A DNA stretch of 64,000 bases from Streptomyces barkulensis (GCF_002843305.1 NZ_PGSG01000119.1:204508-268507), one strand, 5' to 3'; shown: positions 23,724 to 32,926, numbered from the stretch's first letter. The notes: generated from the letters alone by a model not told the origin. Translations and numbers: made by a program.

Positions 23724-24575
23724 TCAGGACACCCGGGGGACCCGCAGCGCCCGCCACGAGGTCTCCCCCGGCCAGCCGTCGGCGTCGGCGCCGGTGAAGC
23801 CGAGCCTGCGCTGCCATGCGGCGTACGAGCGCCGGTCCGCGTCCGTCCACTGCGGCCCGGGGCCGACCGCGTATTCCGAGCAGCCCTCGGCCACCAGGCG
23901 CCGCCCCATCGCGGTGACGATCGGTGAGCGGGGCCGGGTGCGGAACCACCGCGCCCCCGGGTACGGCTGGTGGGCGGGCGGGGACGCGGCCAGGAGGCGG
24001 GCGATGCGCGAGCGCATCCGGTCCATGGAGAAGCCGCGTGGGTCGATCTTGGTGCGGGTCCACTCCTTGTGCGCGATCACGGAGCGCTCGTTCCAGCCGT
24101 GGGCGCGGCACACGGCGGCCGCCGCCCGTGCGATGGCCTCCAGTTGCTCCTCGGGCCAGGGGTCCTTCCCGTCGCCGAGGTTGACGGCCTCGAAGCCGTA
24201 GAAGCGGGCGTTGCCGTCGGTGTCGTCGTTCAGCGGACGCGGGGTGGCGGTCTCGGCGATGACGGAGCGCAGGACGCGGCCGTCGCCGAGTCCTGCGTGG
24301 TTGGCGCGGCCGGCGCCCACCAGGTGGACGGTGCCGGCCTTGTCGATCACGCCGTGGCACAGCGGGCCGGGCAGGCCGGCGTAGCCGTCGTAGCACAGGT
24401 CGACGGTGGCGGCGGTGCCGCGGGTGACGGTGTGGTGGATCATCACTCCGTTCACCGGGCCCCAGGCGCCCTTGTGGTTGCGGTGGTGGCGCCGCCAGTC
24501 GCGGTGCTCGGCGGTGTGCAGGTCCTCGTCGCGCAGGGCGGCGAGCAGCCGGCCGGGGGTCAGCGGTACTGCCAT
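23724..24575 (-). CDS. Endolysin: N-acetylmuramoyl-L-alanine amidase (PGRP type) with peptidoglycan-binding end
   Basis: A 283-residue cell-wall hydrolase that cuts the bond between muramic acid and the stem peptide. The amidase_2/PGRP domain (about residues 30-200) has VNGVMIHHTVTRG (zinc His pair), YDGYAGLPGPLCHGVIDKAGTVHLVGAG, NHAG and VIAHKEWTRTKIDPRG (the third zinc ligand and the catalytic Lys region). Residues about 215-283 (SPIVTAMGRRLVAEGCSEYA, DADRRSYAAWQRRLGF, DADGWPGETSWRAL) match a peptidoglycan-binding-1-like repeat often seen in Streptomyces phage lysins. There is no signal peptide, so it needs the holin for export. ATG 24575 is the natural domain start. Confidence 0.9.
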   Translation of the reverse strand: MAVPLTPGRLLAALRDEDLHTAEHRDWRRHHRNHKGAWGPVNGVMIHHTVTRGTAATVDLCYDGYAGLPGPLCHGVIDKAGTVHLVGAGRANHAGLGDGRVLRSVIAETATPRPLNDDTDGNARFYGFEAVNLGDGKDPWPEEQLEAIARAAAAVCRAHGWNERSVIAHKEWTRTKIDPRGFSMDRMRSRIARLLAASPPAHQPYPGARWFRTRPRSPIVTAMGRRLVAEGCSEYAVGPGPQWTDADRRSYAAWQRRLGFTGADADGWPGETSWRALRVPRVS

Positions 24576-24596
24576 GGGTGCCTCCGGTACGGAAAG

Positions 24597-24624
24597 GAGC
24601 CCCGCGCCGGACGGCGCGGGGCTC
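24597..24624 (-). terminator. Hairpin between fibre and endolysin genes
   Basis: Perfect 12-bp stem, 24597-24608 with 24613-24624, 4-nt loop, 50 nt after the fibre stop and 22 nt before the endolysin start. Confidence 0.65.
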
Positions 24625-24673
24625 GGGCGGACTGTCGGTGCGGACTGTCGGTGCGGGCGGACGGGACGGGTGC

Positions 24674-26131
24674 TCAGGACAGGGCCGCCCAGATCGCGTT
24701 GGAGTCGGCGACCACACTGGTCGGGTTGAACGAAGTGGGCAGCGAGGTCTGCCCGGTGCTCGACAGCCGCCCGTGCCGGATGAACGCGCCGGGCATCCGG
24801 GCGCTGCCGGCCGGGGCGTTGCCGATGCTGGCGCCGCGGGCGAAGGCGGGCCCGTCGTTCTTGTCGGCCGGGCCGTTGACCAGCAGGGCGATCCAGTAGT
24901 TGCCGGGCTGGGCGGCGTAGGGGGCGCCGAGCGGGATGACGATCGTGCGCCCCTCGTTGGCCGGGATCACCTGGGACAGCGGCGCGGTGACCCCCACCCG
25001 CTGCCCGGCTCCGGTGTACAGGCCGGCCCAGGAGTTGGCGCCGAGCGTGCCGCCGACGTAGCCGGGTGTGTAGAACACCACGTTGGAGACGGTGTGCGGG
25101 GCGTGCAGCGGGATGCCGATGAGGTACAGCCAGCCGTTGATGCAGTACTGGGCCGAGGTCGCCGCGGTGGCGGCCGGGTCGAAGGACCAGCCGGCGAAGC
25201 CCATGGCGGCCGGCGACCAGGTGCCGGCGGCCGAGACCGCGTCGACGTAGGAGCGGCGGGCGAGCTGGTCTCCGGTGGCCGGGTCGGCGGGGACCGAGGG
25301 CGGGACGGTGAACGTCTTGGCGCCGCCGACCGTCTGGCCGCCGTCCAGCAGGACGGCCCGGCCGGCGGGTACGGCCGAGACGTCGCCCGCGCTCAGCTCG
25401 ACCGTGCCGGTGCGGCCGTTGACGGAGAGCACCGGCGCGTCGCCGGCGGCCAGGTAGCGCCCGTCGGCGGTGGCCTGGTCCAGCGCCCCGACGTCGGCGG
25501 CCGTCAGCACCACCTCGCCGGTCAGCCCGTTGACGGAGGCGACCGCGCCGCCGGTGCCGGCCGGAAGCTGGCCGGCGGGCACCAGCCCCTGGGCGTCCAG
25601 TGTGGCGACGCCGCCGGGGGCGCCCGCCGAGGCGGCCGGTACGGCGGCCACGTCGGCGGCGTCCAGGACGATGTCGGCCTCGGTGTGGCCGTTGACCGAC
25701 CGTACGGCGCCCGGCTCTCCGGGCGGTCCGGCCGGGCCCGGTTCTCCGGGCGGTCCGGCCGGGCCGGGGACGGCGACGTAGTCGGGGGCGGCGGGGTCCA
25801 CCGGGGCGACGTCGGCCAGGTCCACCTGCTGCTCGGCGGCGGGCAGCACGATCTGGTAGCTGCGCTTGCGGCCCACCCCGGAGAGCTGTTCGGTGACGGT
25901 GTAGGTCCACTGCGCCGGGTTCCAGCCCTCTGCGTCGGTGGCGGGCAGGACGGTGCTGATGCGGCCCTCGGCGTCCAGGGCGGCCACGGTCGGCCCGCCG
26001 AGGATGACGTCGGTGGCGGCGTGGGTGAGCAGTGCGGGGGGACGGAACTCGACGGTGCCGGTCATCGGCCGCCCGTCGGGGGTCAGATACCGCGCGGTGA
26101 CGGTGACGACGGGTATGGAATCGGGCAGCAT
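24674..26131 (-). CDS. Tail fibre / receptor-binding protein with collagen-like and repeat regions
   Basis: A 485-residue structural protein. Residues 1-115 form an N-terminal attachment domain (VTARYLTPDGRPMTGTVEFRP). A short collagen-like stretch GPAGPPGEPG occurs twice at about 122-142. Three imperfect repeats of the type SVNGxTGxVxLxAxDVxA (about 145-260) follow, a pattern of phage fibre shafts. QTVGGAKTFTVPPSVPADPATGDQLARR precedes a C-terminal globular domain of about 190 residues (GTWSPAAMGFAGWSFDP onward). The last domain is the likely receptor-binding head and so the likely determinant of target range. ATG 26131 has AAGGAGACATCC. Confidence 0.82.
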   Translation of the reverse strand: MLPDSIPVVTVTARYLTPDGRPMTGTVEFRPPALLTHAATDVILGGPTVAALDAEGRISTVLPATDAEGWNPAQWTYTVTEQLSGVGRKRSYQIVLPAAEQQVDLADVAPVDPAAPDYVAVPGPAGPPGEPGPAGPPGEPGAVRSVNGHTEADIVLDAADVAAVPAASAGAPGGVATLDAQGLVPAGQLPAGTGGAVASVNGLTGEVVLTAADVGALDQATADGRYLAAGDAPVLSVNGRTGTVELSAGDVSAVPAGRAVLLDGGQTVGGAKTFTVPPSVPADPATGDQLARRSYVDAVSAAGTWSPAAMGFAGWSFDPAATAATSAQYCINGWLYLIGIPLHAPHTVSNVVFYTPGYVGGTLGANSWAGLYTGAGQRVGVTAPLSQVIPANEGRTIVIPLGAPYAAQPGNYWIALLVNGPADKNDGPAFARGASIGNAPAGSARMPGAFIRHGRLSSTGQTSLPTSFNPTSVVADSNAIWAALS

Positions 26132-26160
26132 GCGGATGTCTCCTTGCTTGTCGTTGCGGG

Positions 26161-26250
26161 ATGCGGCGCGGGCACGGCGGGCGCGGCGCGGGTACGGCGG
26201 GCGCGGCGCGGGTACGGCGGGCGCGGCGCGGGTACGGCGGGCGCGGCGGC
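26161..26250. repeat. 20-bp tandem repeat, four copies
   Basis: Unit GCGCGGCGCGGGTACGGCGG at 26181-26240 in three exact copies, one diverged copy in front and a partial copy behind. It fills the spacer between the 236-residue tail protein and the fibre gene. Confidence 0.9.
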
Positions 26251-26276
26251 GGCCGGCGGTGGCGGGTGCCGGCCGG

Positions 26277-26987
26277 TCAGGACTGCACGCCGTACAGGGC
26301 CAGCGGGCGGCAGCGCACGGTGCCCCCGGCCGCCGCCCTGGCCTGCACCTCGAAGGTGACCGTCGCGCCGTAGTCGGCGCCCAGCACCTCGGTGAACTCC
26401 AGTCCGTCCGGCCCGCCCGCCGGGCCCACCTGTCCGCCGTCGCACAGCAGCCGCACCTCGGCGCCCTCGGGTCCCTCCGCCGCGATGCGGCAGTGCAGCC
26501 TGGGGTGCTGGACGATTCCGGGGCCGCGGAAGAGGGTGGTCCAGGAGGTGGCCGCGGTGGATTCCCAGCGGCTGACCGCCACCGGTGCGGGCAGCGGGTA
26601 GGGCACGTAGGGGCGGGCCAGTCCGCGGCGCCGGGCGTCGTCGGCGACGACCACGTTGCCCTTGCGGTCGAGGATCTGCACCGGCTGGTCGGGCAGGGTG
26701 TCCGGGCTGCCGGTCCACACCGTCAGCGCCAGGGAGCCGTCGTCGCGGCGTACCACCAGGCCCTGCTGCGGCTCGCCGCCGGCGCGGTCCGGCTGGACGC
26801 GGCCGAGGTAGAGCAGGTCCTCGCCGCCGGGGGTGCGCACCCGCAGCCGGCCGCCGTCGCCGATGACGACGTCGCCGCCGCTGATGCGGTTCATCGGCGG
26901 GCTGCTGTTGGCGCTGCCCATCAGGTCCCGCACCTGCCGCTCCAGCTCGCGCAGCCGGTCCAGCAGGTCGGTGGGGATGATCGCCAC
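26277..26987 (-). CDS. Tail-module structural protein, unknown
   Basis: A 236-residue protein. It starts with an amphipathic helix (DLLDRLRELERQVRDLMGS), then a beta-rich segment ISGGDVVIGDGGRLRVRTPGG, the LVVRRDDGSLALTVWTG and VQILDRKGNVVVADD strands, and a C-terminal beta domain. This helix followed by 'GDGGRLRVRxPGG' is familiar from proteins encoded between the gp37-like baseplate gene and the fibre gene in actinobacterial tail modules. I would call it an adaptor for the fibre. GTG 26987 lies 3 bp after the upstream stop, so it is co-translated. Confidence 0.68.
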   Translation of the reverse strand: MAIIPTDLLDRLRELERQVRDLMGSANSSPPMNRISGGDVVIGDGGRLRVRTPGGEDLLYLGRVQPDRAGGEPQQGLVVRRDDGSLALTVWTGSPDTLPDQPVQILDRKGNVVVADDARRRGLARPYVPYPLPAPVAVSRWESTAATSWTTLFRGPGIVQHPRLHCRIAAEGPEGAEVRLLCDGGQVGPAGGPDGLEFTEVLGADYGATVTFEVQARAAAGGTVRCRPLALYGVQS

Positions 26988-26990
26988 CGG

Positions 26991-28091
26991 TCAGGCTCCT
27001 TCCAGGTAGAGGGTCGCGGTCTCGGCTTTGGCGCGCTGCGGCGGGGTGACGGCCAGCCCGACGATCCGGTACCGGCCGTCGGCCCCCTCCGGGTGCCACA
27101 GGTCCCGGATGCGCAGCCGCAGCCGGGCGCCCAGCAGGGCCGGGGAGATCCGGCCGTCCATCAGCACGGTGATCTGCGGGATGGTCTCCGGGCGGCGGTG
27201 CCGGGCCAGTTCGGCGCGGGCCAGGGAGTCCAGCACGGCCTGCTCGCGTACGGAGGTGTGGTCGGAGCTGGACTCCAGCCGCGGCCAGCCGCCCGCGATG
27301 TCGTCGGCGTCCACCCGCCGCGCGGTCAGCGGCACCGACTCCTGGGACTGGTCGGAGTTGGCCGACTCCCCTCTGGCCACCCATACGTTGGCCTGCACGG
27401 TGGCGTCCGAGGGCAGGCTGTAGGTGAGCACCGCGCCGGGGTGGTCCAGCACGATGTCGGCGTGCCCGGTGTGGATCCGGGGGTGGCCGAGCTGGAGCCG
27501 TTTGACGCGGCGGCCCTGTGCGTCGCGGTGGCAGTGCACGCGCCACTCGAAGCCGTCGTCCAGCCTGGCCAGCTTGTCGATCAGCTCCCGCACCCGGGCC
27601 AGGTCGGTGTAGGAGTAAGCGAAGTCCCGCCGCACCCCGGACACTTCGCTCCCGTACCGCAGGCCGATGTCGCCGCCCGGCTGCGCCTGTACGTGGTCGA
27701 CGAGCGCGCGGACGATGTCGAACTGGTCGGTGGCCGTGCCCACCACGTCGCCGGAGAGGATGCGGTGGTCGAGGTAGGAGTCGAAGGTGGCGGCCTGGAA
27801 CTCGGCCTTCATCCGCCCCTGTTCGTCGGACTGCGGGGTGCACGTCCACAGCACGCCGCCCCACCGCACGTCCCCGTCGCGCTCCAGCCAGACCGCGGTG
27901 CGGCCGGGCCGGAGCGCGGCGCGGGCCCGGCGGGCGAGCGCCTCGTCCGGCAGCGGGACGGTGGCGGTGAGCGAGCCGGGCTTGCCGATGTAGTCGTCGT
28001 ACTTCGCCTCGGTCAGCGGCAGTACGTCCACCACACGGTCGGTGCGCAGGTCGCAGAAGACGGCGCGGTGGACGGCGGTGCGCCCGCTCAC
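26991..28091 (-). CDS. Baseplate/tail protein, siphovirus ReqiPepy6 Gp37-like
   Basis: A 366-residue protein resembling the Gp37-like tail hub/tip family of actinobacteriophages: VSGRTAVHRAVFCDLRTDRVVDVLPLTE at the start (two parts), SYLDHRILSGD, ALVDHVQAQPGGDIGLRYG, YSYTDLARVRELIDKLARLDDGFEWRV, and DSLARAELARHRRPE-TIPQITVLMDG. Such proteins form the hub at the tail tip below the distal tail protein. GTG 28091 overlaps the previous stop by 4 nt (GTGA), a sign of coupled translation. Length is normal for this group. Confidence 0.78.
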   Translation of the reverse strand: MSGRTAVHRAVFCDLRTDRVVDVLPLTEAKYDDYIGKPGSLTATVPLPDEALARRARAALRPGRTAVWLERDGDVRWGGVLWTCTPQSDEQGRMKAEFQAATFDSYLDHRILSGDVVGTATDQFDIVRALVDHVQAQPGGDIGLRYGSEVSGVRRDFAYSYTDLARVRELIDKLARLDDGFEWRVHCHRDAQGRRVKRLQLGHPRIHTGHADIVLDHPGAVLTYSLPSDATVQANVWVARGESANSDQSQESVPLTARRVDADDIAGGWPRLESSSDHTSVREQAVLDSLARAELARHRRPETIPQITVLMDGRISPALLGARLRLRIRDLWHPEGADGRYRIVGLAVTPPQRAKAETATLYLEGA

Positions 28092-29215
28092 TCGGCCGGC
28101 TCCGCGGACTCGTAGACCAGCGTCCCGGCGATCTGGGTGCCGGCCGACCAGTCCCACGGGGTGACCGCGTCCACCAGACCGCTGTGGGCGGCCACGGTGC
28201 CGTCGAGGTCGCCGGAGGAGACCTCCATCTCCAGGTGGTCGGCGGTGGTCAGGCGTATCCGGGCGATGCGCCGGGCCCGGGTGCCGTCCTGGAGTCCGGC
28301 GAAGCCGGTCGCCTGGCTGGCTCCGGCCGCCCGGACGGGCAGCGAGAAGCGCCAGTTGTCGCCCGTCCCCCCGGCGCCGAAGACGGTGGTGGAGCCGAAG
28401 TGGACGTAGAAGGAGGCGTGCACCAGGGTGCCGGTGTGCACATAGCGGCACTCGAGGGTGGCGTTGCCGAACGAGGGGGTCCTGGCGCCGGTGCTGGTGG
28501 TCCAGCGCGGCGTCCACTCCCGCCACCTGGGGGTGGGCGGGTAGGGCTGCCAGGCGGTGCCGTCCCAGCGCTGGAGGCCGCCGGCCCCGACGTCCCGGTA
28601 CTGGCCGGGGTAGCTGCCGGGGATGTCCCTGGGCCAGTCCTCGGGCACGATGCCGCCGACGGCGACGGTGGCGCGGCGCAGGTCGCCGACGGCCGAGTTC
28701 CAGTCGATGCCGCCGGTGCCCTCCGAGGCGCCCGCGGGCACCAGGACTGTGGCCAGGGCGAGTGCGGCGCGCGGGGTGGCGGGGGCCTCCGGGGTGGCGG
28801 CCGGGGTGCCCTGGACGATCTCCACGGCCGCCTCGGTGCGGCCGGAGGAGGTGTCCTGGGTCTCGTCGTACACCCGCAGCACCACCAGGTCGATCCGGGG
28901 GTTGTCGGGGTCGCCGTCGGCGAAGGTGACCGGGGTGTACTCGGTGAGGGCGACGGGGTAGGCGCCGGCGGACTCGTCGCCCTGGACGACGGCCCGGCCG
29001 GAGGCGACCGTGGCGGTCATGCCGGCGGACTGGCCGTAGACGTAGAGCCCGGACAGCGCCCACGCGCCGTCCGGGGAGCCGGGGATCACACCGTCGCGCG
29101 AGGCGAGCTGTCCGGCCGGGGTCATGGTGCCGGTCGGGGCCAGGCGGGTGTCGGCGCGGGACTGGCCGGCGCCGTCCTCGGTGCGGTTGAGCAGCCATGC
29201 GGTGCGCACGGGCAT
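28088..29215 (-). CDS. Tail/baseplate-associated structural protein
   Basis: A 375-residue protein. It begins MPVRTAWLLNRTEDGAGQSR and has an N-terminal domain with DGVIPGSPDGAWALSGLYVYGQSAGMTATVASGRAVVQG (in two parts) and PDNPRIDLVVLRVYD. This last part is typical of phage proteins that carry a hydrolysable 'RIDLVVLRV' motif in their attachment domain. A linker with QRWDGTAWQPYPP leads to a C-terminal jelly-roll-like beta domain (FYVHFGSTTVFGAGGTGDNW) that may bind a surface glycan. A role as receptor-binding or baseplate-decorating protein is inferred. ATG 29215 has AGGAGGAACCCC. Confidence 0.7.
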   Translation of the reverse strand: MPVRTAWLLNRTEDGAGQSRADTRLAPTGTMTPAGQLASRDGVIPGSPDGAWALSGLYVYGQSAGMTATVASGRAVVQGDESAGAYPVALTEYTPVTFADGDPDNPRIDLVVLRVYDETQDTSSGRTEAAVEIVQGTPAATPEAPATPRAALALATVLVPAGASEGTGGIDWNSAVGDLRRATVAVGGIVPEDWPRDIPGSYPGQYRDVGAGGLQRWDGTAWQPYPPTPRWREWTPRWTTSTGARTPSFGNATLECRYVHTGTLVHASFYVHFGSTTVFGAGGTGDNWRFSLPVRAAGASQATGFAGLQDGTRARRIARIRLTTADHLEMEVSSGDLDGTVAAHSGLVDAVTPWDWSAGTQIAGTLVYESAEPAE

Positions 29216-29285
29216 GGGGTTCCTCCTGTGGATCGTGTGGATCGTGGTGGGTTGTCGCGGTGCGGGTGCGGCGGCGGGCCGCCGG

Positions 29286-30254
29286 TCACCAGTGGGCGTC
29301 GCGCCAGCGCACGGTGACGGTGGCGCCGGGGTCGGGGACGGTGTCGCCGGAGCGGAAGGCCAGCGGGGTGGCTCCGGGCTCCAGCAGGAACAGCTGCTCG
29401 GGCGCCGAGCGGGCGGTGGCGGTGTACAGCCGGGAGGCGGTCCCGTTGAGGACGACCGTCCCCGCCTGGGTGTCCACGGTCAGCACCTCGCCGGCGGCGA
29501 GGGTGATGCCGTAGCTCAGCCGCAGCCCGTCCGTCAGCCGGGTCAGCGACGGGCGGTGCGCCGGGCCGCGGAACTCGATCACCGGGTGCGCGGCCGTCTC
29601 CCCGGAGTTGTGGGCGGTCACGGTGCCGGTGGATCCGGTGGTGCCCCAGTCCAGCGGCCAGACCAGGCCGGCCTCCGCCCCGGTGCCGGGTCCGGGCTCG
29701 GGGGCGCCGGGGGCCGTCCAGGCCAGGCCGCTCTCCGGCTGCGGCAGGCGCAGTACGGCGCGCTGCTCGCGGACGCCGAAACGGCGCGGGTCGGTGGCCA
29801 CCCACTGCAGTTCGGCCCTGGCCGCGCCCTGCACCACGTAGCCGCGGTCCTGGGGGACGACGCGGCGGCTGACGCGGGCGCGGCAGGCCAGCGTCTCGCC
29901 GTGCAGCCGTACCGCCAGCCACCGCTCGCCGCCGTCGGGGACGGTGGCGGCGCGGAAGCCGCGCATCGTGCCGCGCGCCTGCCCGGCGGTGTCCGGCAGC
30001 AGCCAGACGGTCGCCGAGACGGTGCGCGGTTTGGCCCAGCGCGCGCCGGGCCAGGCGCCGTGGCGGTCGGGCAGGGCGACGTCGCCGGTCTCCAGGTCCG
30101 GCAGGTCGTCCCAGCCGGTGATGCCCTTGGCGTCGATCTGGTAGGGGGTGCCGGGGCCGAAAAGAGCCCCGGCCCACTGGATCTGCCCGTCGCGGGTGAT
30201 CAGTGAGCCGGGGGGAGTGTCCTGGCCGTTGTGGAGTTGTCCGGTGTCGATCAC
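29286..30254 (-). CDS. Distal tail (Dit-like) protein
   Basis: A 322-residue protein. The N-terminal half (GQIQWAGALFGPGTPYQIDA, GITGWDDLPDLETGD, PDRHGAWPGARWAKPRTVSATVWL) is the pattern of siphovirus distal tail proteins of actinobacterial phages. The C-terminal half (ELQWVATDPRRFG, GTVTAHNSGETAAHPVIEFRG, ITLAAGEVLTVDTQAGTVVLNG) matches the second, galectin-like part. Dit hexamers join the tail tube end to the baseplate. The gene follows the tape-measure-like genes, the standard order. GTG 30254 is preceded by GAGGACACCGAAC. Confidence 0.8.
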   Translation of the reverse strand: MIDTGQLHNGQDTPPGSLITRDGQIQWAGALFGPGTPYQIDAKGITGWDDLPDLETGDVALPDRHGAWPGARWAKPRTVSATVWLLPDTAGQARGTMRGFRAATVPDGGERWLAVRLHGETLACRARVSRRVVPQDRGYVVQGAARAELQWVATDPRRFGVREQRAVLRLPQPESGLAWTAPGAPEPGPGTGAEAGLVWPLDWGTTGSTGTVTAHNSGETAAHPVIEFRGPAHRPSLTRLTDGLRLSYGITLAAGEVLTVDTQAGTVVLNGTASRLYTATARSAPEQLFLLEPGATPLAFRSGDTVPDPGATVTVRWRDAHW

Positions 30255-30276
30255 GTTCGGTGTCCTCGCTTCCTGT

Positions 30277-31620
30277 TCACGGTGCCGCTCCCGTCCCCGC
30301 GACCGCCTCCGCGACCGGCACCGCGGCGCCCGGCTGCGCGGGGCGGGCGGCGCGGGCGAGGAAGAGCAGGTCGTCGGCGACGCCCAGCGGTCCGCGTTCG
30401 GCGGGTTCGGTGTAGTGCTCGATCCGTCCGCCCCGCATCCGCGCGGAGGCGGTGTGGCGGGCGGCGCGGTCCATCAGCCGGCGCAGCGCGGGCAGCGGCA
30501 GTACGGCCTCGGCCTCGCCCGCCTCGGCCACGACCGCCGGAACTCCCCCGCGCCGGGGCAGGGCGACGCCGCCCGCGGCCAGTTGCGGGATCCTGGAGAT
30601 GTTCACGCCGAACTTCTTGCCGAGGACGCTGAAGCTGAGGCTGTTGAGGCCGTCGATCAGCCAGTTGGCGAAGGCGATCAGCCCGTTGATCGGCGCCTTG
30701 AGGACGTGCAGCACCAGCTGCATGCCCGACTCCAGGAATCCGGCGATCCCGCCCAGGACGCGGCGCGTCGCTCCGGCGACCCGGTCGAACCCCTTGCGGG
30801 GCCCGGTGGTGAGCCAGTTCAGCGCCGAGCGGACGGCACCCCTGATCCGGCCCATGGTGCGGCCGGCGATCGAGCGCAGCGCGCCGCCCGCCGAGGAGAC
30901 GGTCCTGCGCAGGGTGCCCATGGGGTCGCGCACCATGCCCGCCAGCCACTTCACCACCGCGGTGACGACCGTGAGGTAGCCCCGTACGTAGCCGGTGGCG
31001 ATCTTCACCACCGTCCGCACGGCGGGCTCGATCACCTTGGCGACCGTCCGCACGCCCTGCGCCAGGGCCGCGCTGCCCTGCTGGATGATCCGCTGCCCGG
31101 CCTCGGACCGCGCGGCGGCGTCGACCAGGTAGAGGACCAGCGGGGCGACCAGGGAGAGCGCCAGCCCCCAGGGGTTGGCCTTCATCACGGTGTTGACCAG
31201 TTTCATCACCCCGGCGCCCAGGCGCAGTCCGATACCGAACACGCCGCCGAGCCGGCCGAAGAGGCCGGCGCCCTTGGAGATGCCGCCGGAGAGCGTCGCC
31301 GCCTGCGCCGCGCCGCTCCTGATCCGCTTCAGCTCCCGGCTCGCGGCGGCCGCCTTGGGCCGGGCCGCGGTCAGTTGCGGGTGCGCGGCGCCCGCCCGGC
31401 GCCCCAGGCCCGCCAGTCCCTGGCCGGCGGCCCCGGCCGCGGGGAGCGTGCGCCGCAGTTCGGCCGCGGAGCGCTGGGCGGATCCGCGTACGGCCGCCGC
31501 CGCCCGCTGCGCGGCCCGCACCGCCCGGGTGTTGGCGGCCAGTGACTGGCGGGCCTGCCCCAGCGCTCCGCCGAAGCCGGCGAACGCGGGCCGGGCCAGG
31601 GCCAGTTGGTTCAGCGGCAC
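30277..31620 (-). CDS. Tape-measure-like protein 2
   Basis: A 447-residue protein: an Arg/Ala-rich helical N-terminus (residues 1-105), then hydrophobic helices (about 110-170) and further amphipathic and hydrophobic helices to about 340, then ISRIPQLAAGGVALPRRGG and VVAEAGEAEAVLPL. The mix of coiled coil, buried hydrophobic helices and this 'AxGGVxxPRxGGVPAxxAEAGEAEAVLPL' end is typical of phage tape measure proteins, which set tail length and are ejected into the target. It is short for a tape measure. The same C-terminal motif ends the next upstream gene, so the two are paralogues. GTG 31620 has the ideal AAGGAGGTGA. Confidence 0.75.
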   Translation of the reverse strand: MPLNQLALARPAFAGFGGALGQARQSLAANTRAVRAAQRAAAAVRGSAQRSAAELRRTLPAAGAAGQGLAGLGRRAGAAHPQLTAARPKAAAASRELKRIRSGAAQAATLSGGISKGAGLFGRLGGVFGIGLRLGAGVMKLVNTVMKANPWGLALSLVAPLVLYLVDAAARSEAGQRIIQQGSAALAQGVRTVAKVIEPAVRTVVKIATGYVRGYLTVVTAVVKWLAGMVRDPMGTLRRTVSSAGGALRSIAGRTMGRIRGAVRSALNWLTTGPRKGFDRVAGATRRVLGGIAGFLESGMQLVLHVLKAPINGLIAFANWLIDGLNSLSFSVLGKKFGVNISRIPQLAAGGVALPRRGGVPAVVAEAGEAEAVLPLPALRRLMDRAARHTASARMRGGRIEHYTEPAERGPLGVADDLLFLARAARPAQPGAAVPVAEAVAGTGAAP

Positions 31621-31711
31621 GGCCCTTCACCTCCTTCCGTTCTCCCCGTTCTCCCCGTTCTCCCCGTTCCTTCCGCTCCTTCCGTCCCCGGGTGTGGTGC
31701 GCGCCCGGCCC

Positions 31712-32926
31712 TCATCCGCGGGCCTTGGCCAGGAGCATCAGCGCGTCGGCGGTCCGCTGCGGGTCGCCGGTCTCGGCGGCGTAGTAGTGCTCGATGTGCA
31801 GTCCGCCGGCTCCGGCCACCGCGGCTCCCGTGCCGTAGGGCCCGGACGCGCCCCGGCCCGCCCGGGCGGCGGTCAGTCCCAGCAGCGACCCCAGCTTGGA
31901 CAGCGGCAGTACGGCCTCGGCCTCGCCCGCCTCGGCGAGGATCGCGGGCACACCGCCGGAGCGGGGGGTGACGACACCGCCCTCGGCGAGTCTGGGGATG
32001 GTGGGCAGGCTGACGCCGAAGGTCTTGCCGCCGACCATCGGCACCCAGCCGGGGATCGACACCCTGATGCCGTTGATGCGCCGGATCGCCCGGTTGATGA
32101 TGTCGATGACGCCGTTGACCGGCCCTCTGACGCCGTTCTTGACCTTGCCGAAGGCCCGTGAGGCGATGCCGGAGAGCCGGCCCCAGATCTGGCTCATCCT
32201 GTCCCGCACGGCGCGGAAGGCCGCCGGGATCGTGGTCCTGATCCAGTTGACGACGGGCTGGACGACCTTCCTGATGCCGTTCATCACGGCGCCGATGGTG
32301 TTGCGGACGGCCCGGACGGCCGTGGTGATGACGGCCTTCCAGATGGCGAAGTAGGTCCTGACCACCTTCACGATGACCTTGACCACCACCGACACGGCCG
32401 TCCTGATGCCGTTGAAGACCGACTTGAAGATCCTGCCCAGACTGCTCAGCAGCGGCCCGATGACCTTCATGGCCTTCTTGAGGACCTCGCCGACCACGGT
32501 GAAGACCTTCTTCATCACCCGCTGCATGGTCCTCGACTGGGTGGCCATCGCGACGATCTTCTCGATGACCGGTGTGAGCAGCGAGAGCAGCATCCCGAAG
32601 ATGTTGCCCTTCATCTCCTTGTTGAGCTGCTTGAACCCGCCGGAGGCCTTCTTTGCCCCCTGCTGCATCCGCGTCATCTGCGGACCGCTCTTGACGGCCT
32701 CGCGGCCCAGCTTGGAAACGGAGAGGGCGGCCCGGTCGGCCGCCCTCTTCATCGTCGTCAGTTCCCTGTTGGTGTTTCTCGCGCCGGTGGTGATCCGCGT
32801 GACGCTCCGGTCCGCGGCGGCCGCCTGCCGGCCCAGGCCGGTCGCGGCCCGTCCGGCCGTGTCCGAGGCCGATTTGAACTGCCGCAACGTGCCCGAGGCC
32901 CGTTGCAGCGCACTGCTGAGTGACAT
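31712..32926 (-). CDS. Tape-measure-like protein 1
   Basis: A 404-residue basic helical protein. Residues 1-110 are a Lys/Arg/Ala-rich helix with coiled-coil character, 115-260 alternate hydrophobic and amphipathic helices (IFGMLLSLLTPVIEKIVAMA, VVKVIVKVVRTYFAIWKAVI), and the end has VSLPTIPRLAEGGVVTPRSGG plus ILAEAGEAEAVLPLSKLG. This C-terminal motif is shared with the downstream paralogue and is common in tape measure proteins. Each copy alone would measure a short tube (about 0.15 nm per residue gives roughly 60 nm by the general rule). ATG 32926 follows GAAGGAGACCC. Confidence 0.75.
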   Translation of the reverse strand: MSLSSALQRASGTLRQFKSASDTAGRAATGLGRQAAAADRSVTRITTGARNTNRELTTMKRAADRAALSVSKLGREAVKSGPQMTRMQQGAKKASGGFKQLNKEMKGNIFGMLLSLLTPVIEKIVAMATQSRTMQRVMKKVFTVVGEVLKKAMKVIGPLLSSLGRIFKSVFNGIRTAVSVVVKVIVKVVRTYFAIWKAVITTAVRAVRNTIGAVMNGIRKVVQPVVNWIRTTIPAAFRAVRDRMSQIWGRLSGIASRAFGKVKNGVRGPVNGVIDIINRAIRRINGIRVSIPGWVPMVGGKTFGVSLPTIPRLAEGGVVTPRSGGVPAILAEAGEAEAVLPLSKLGSLLGLTAARAGRGASGPYGTGAAVAGAGGLHIEHYYAAETGDPQRTADALMLLAKARG

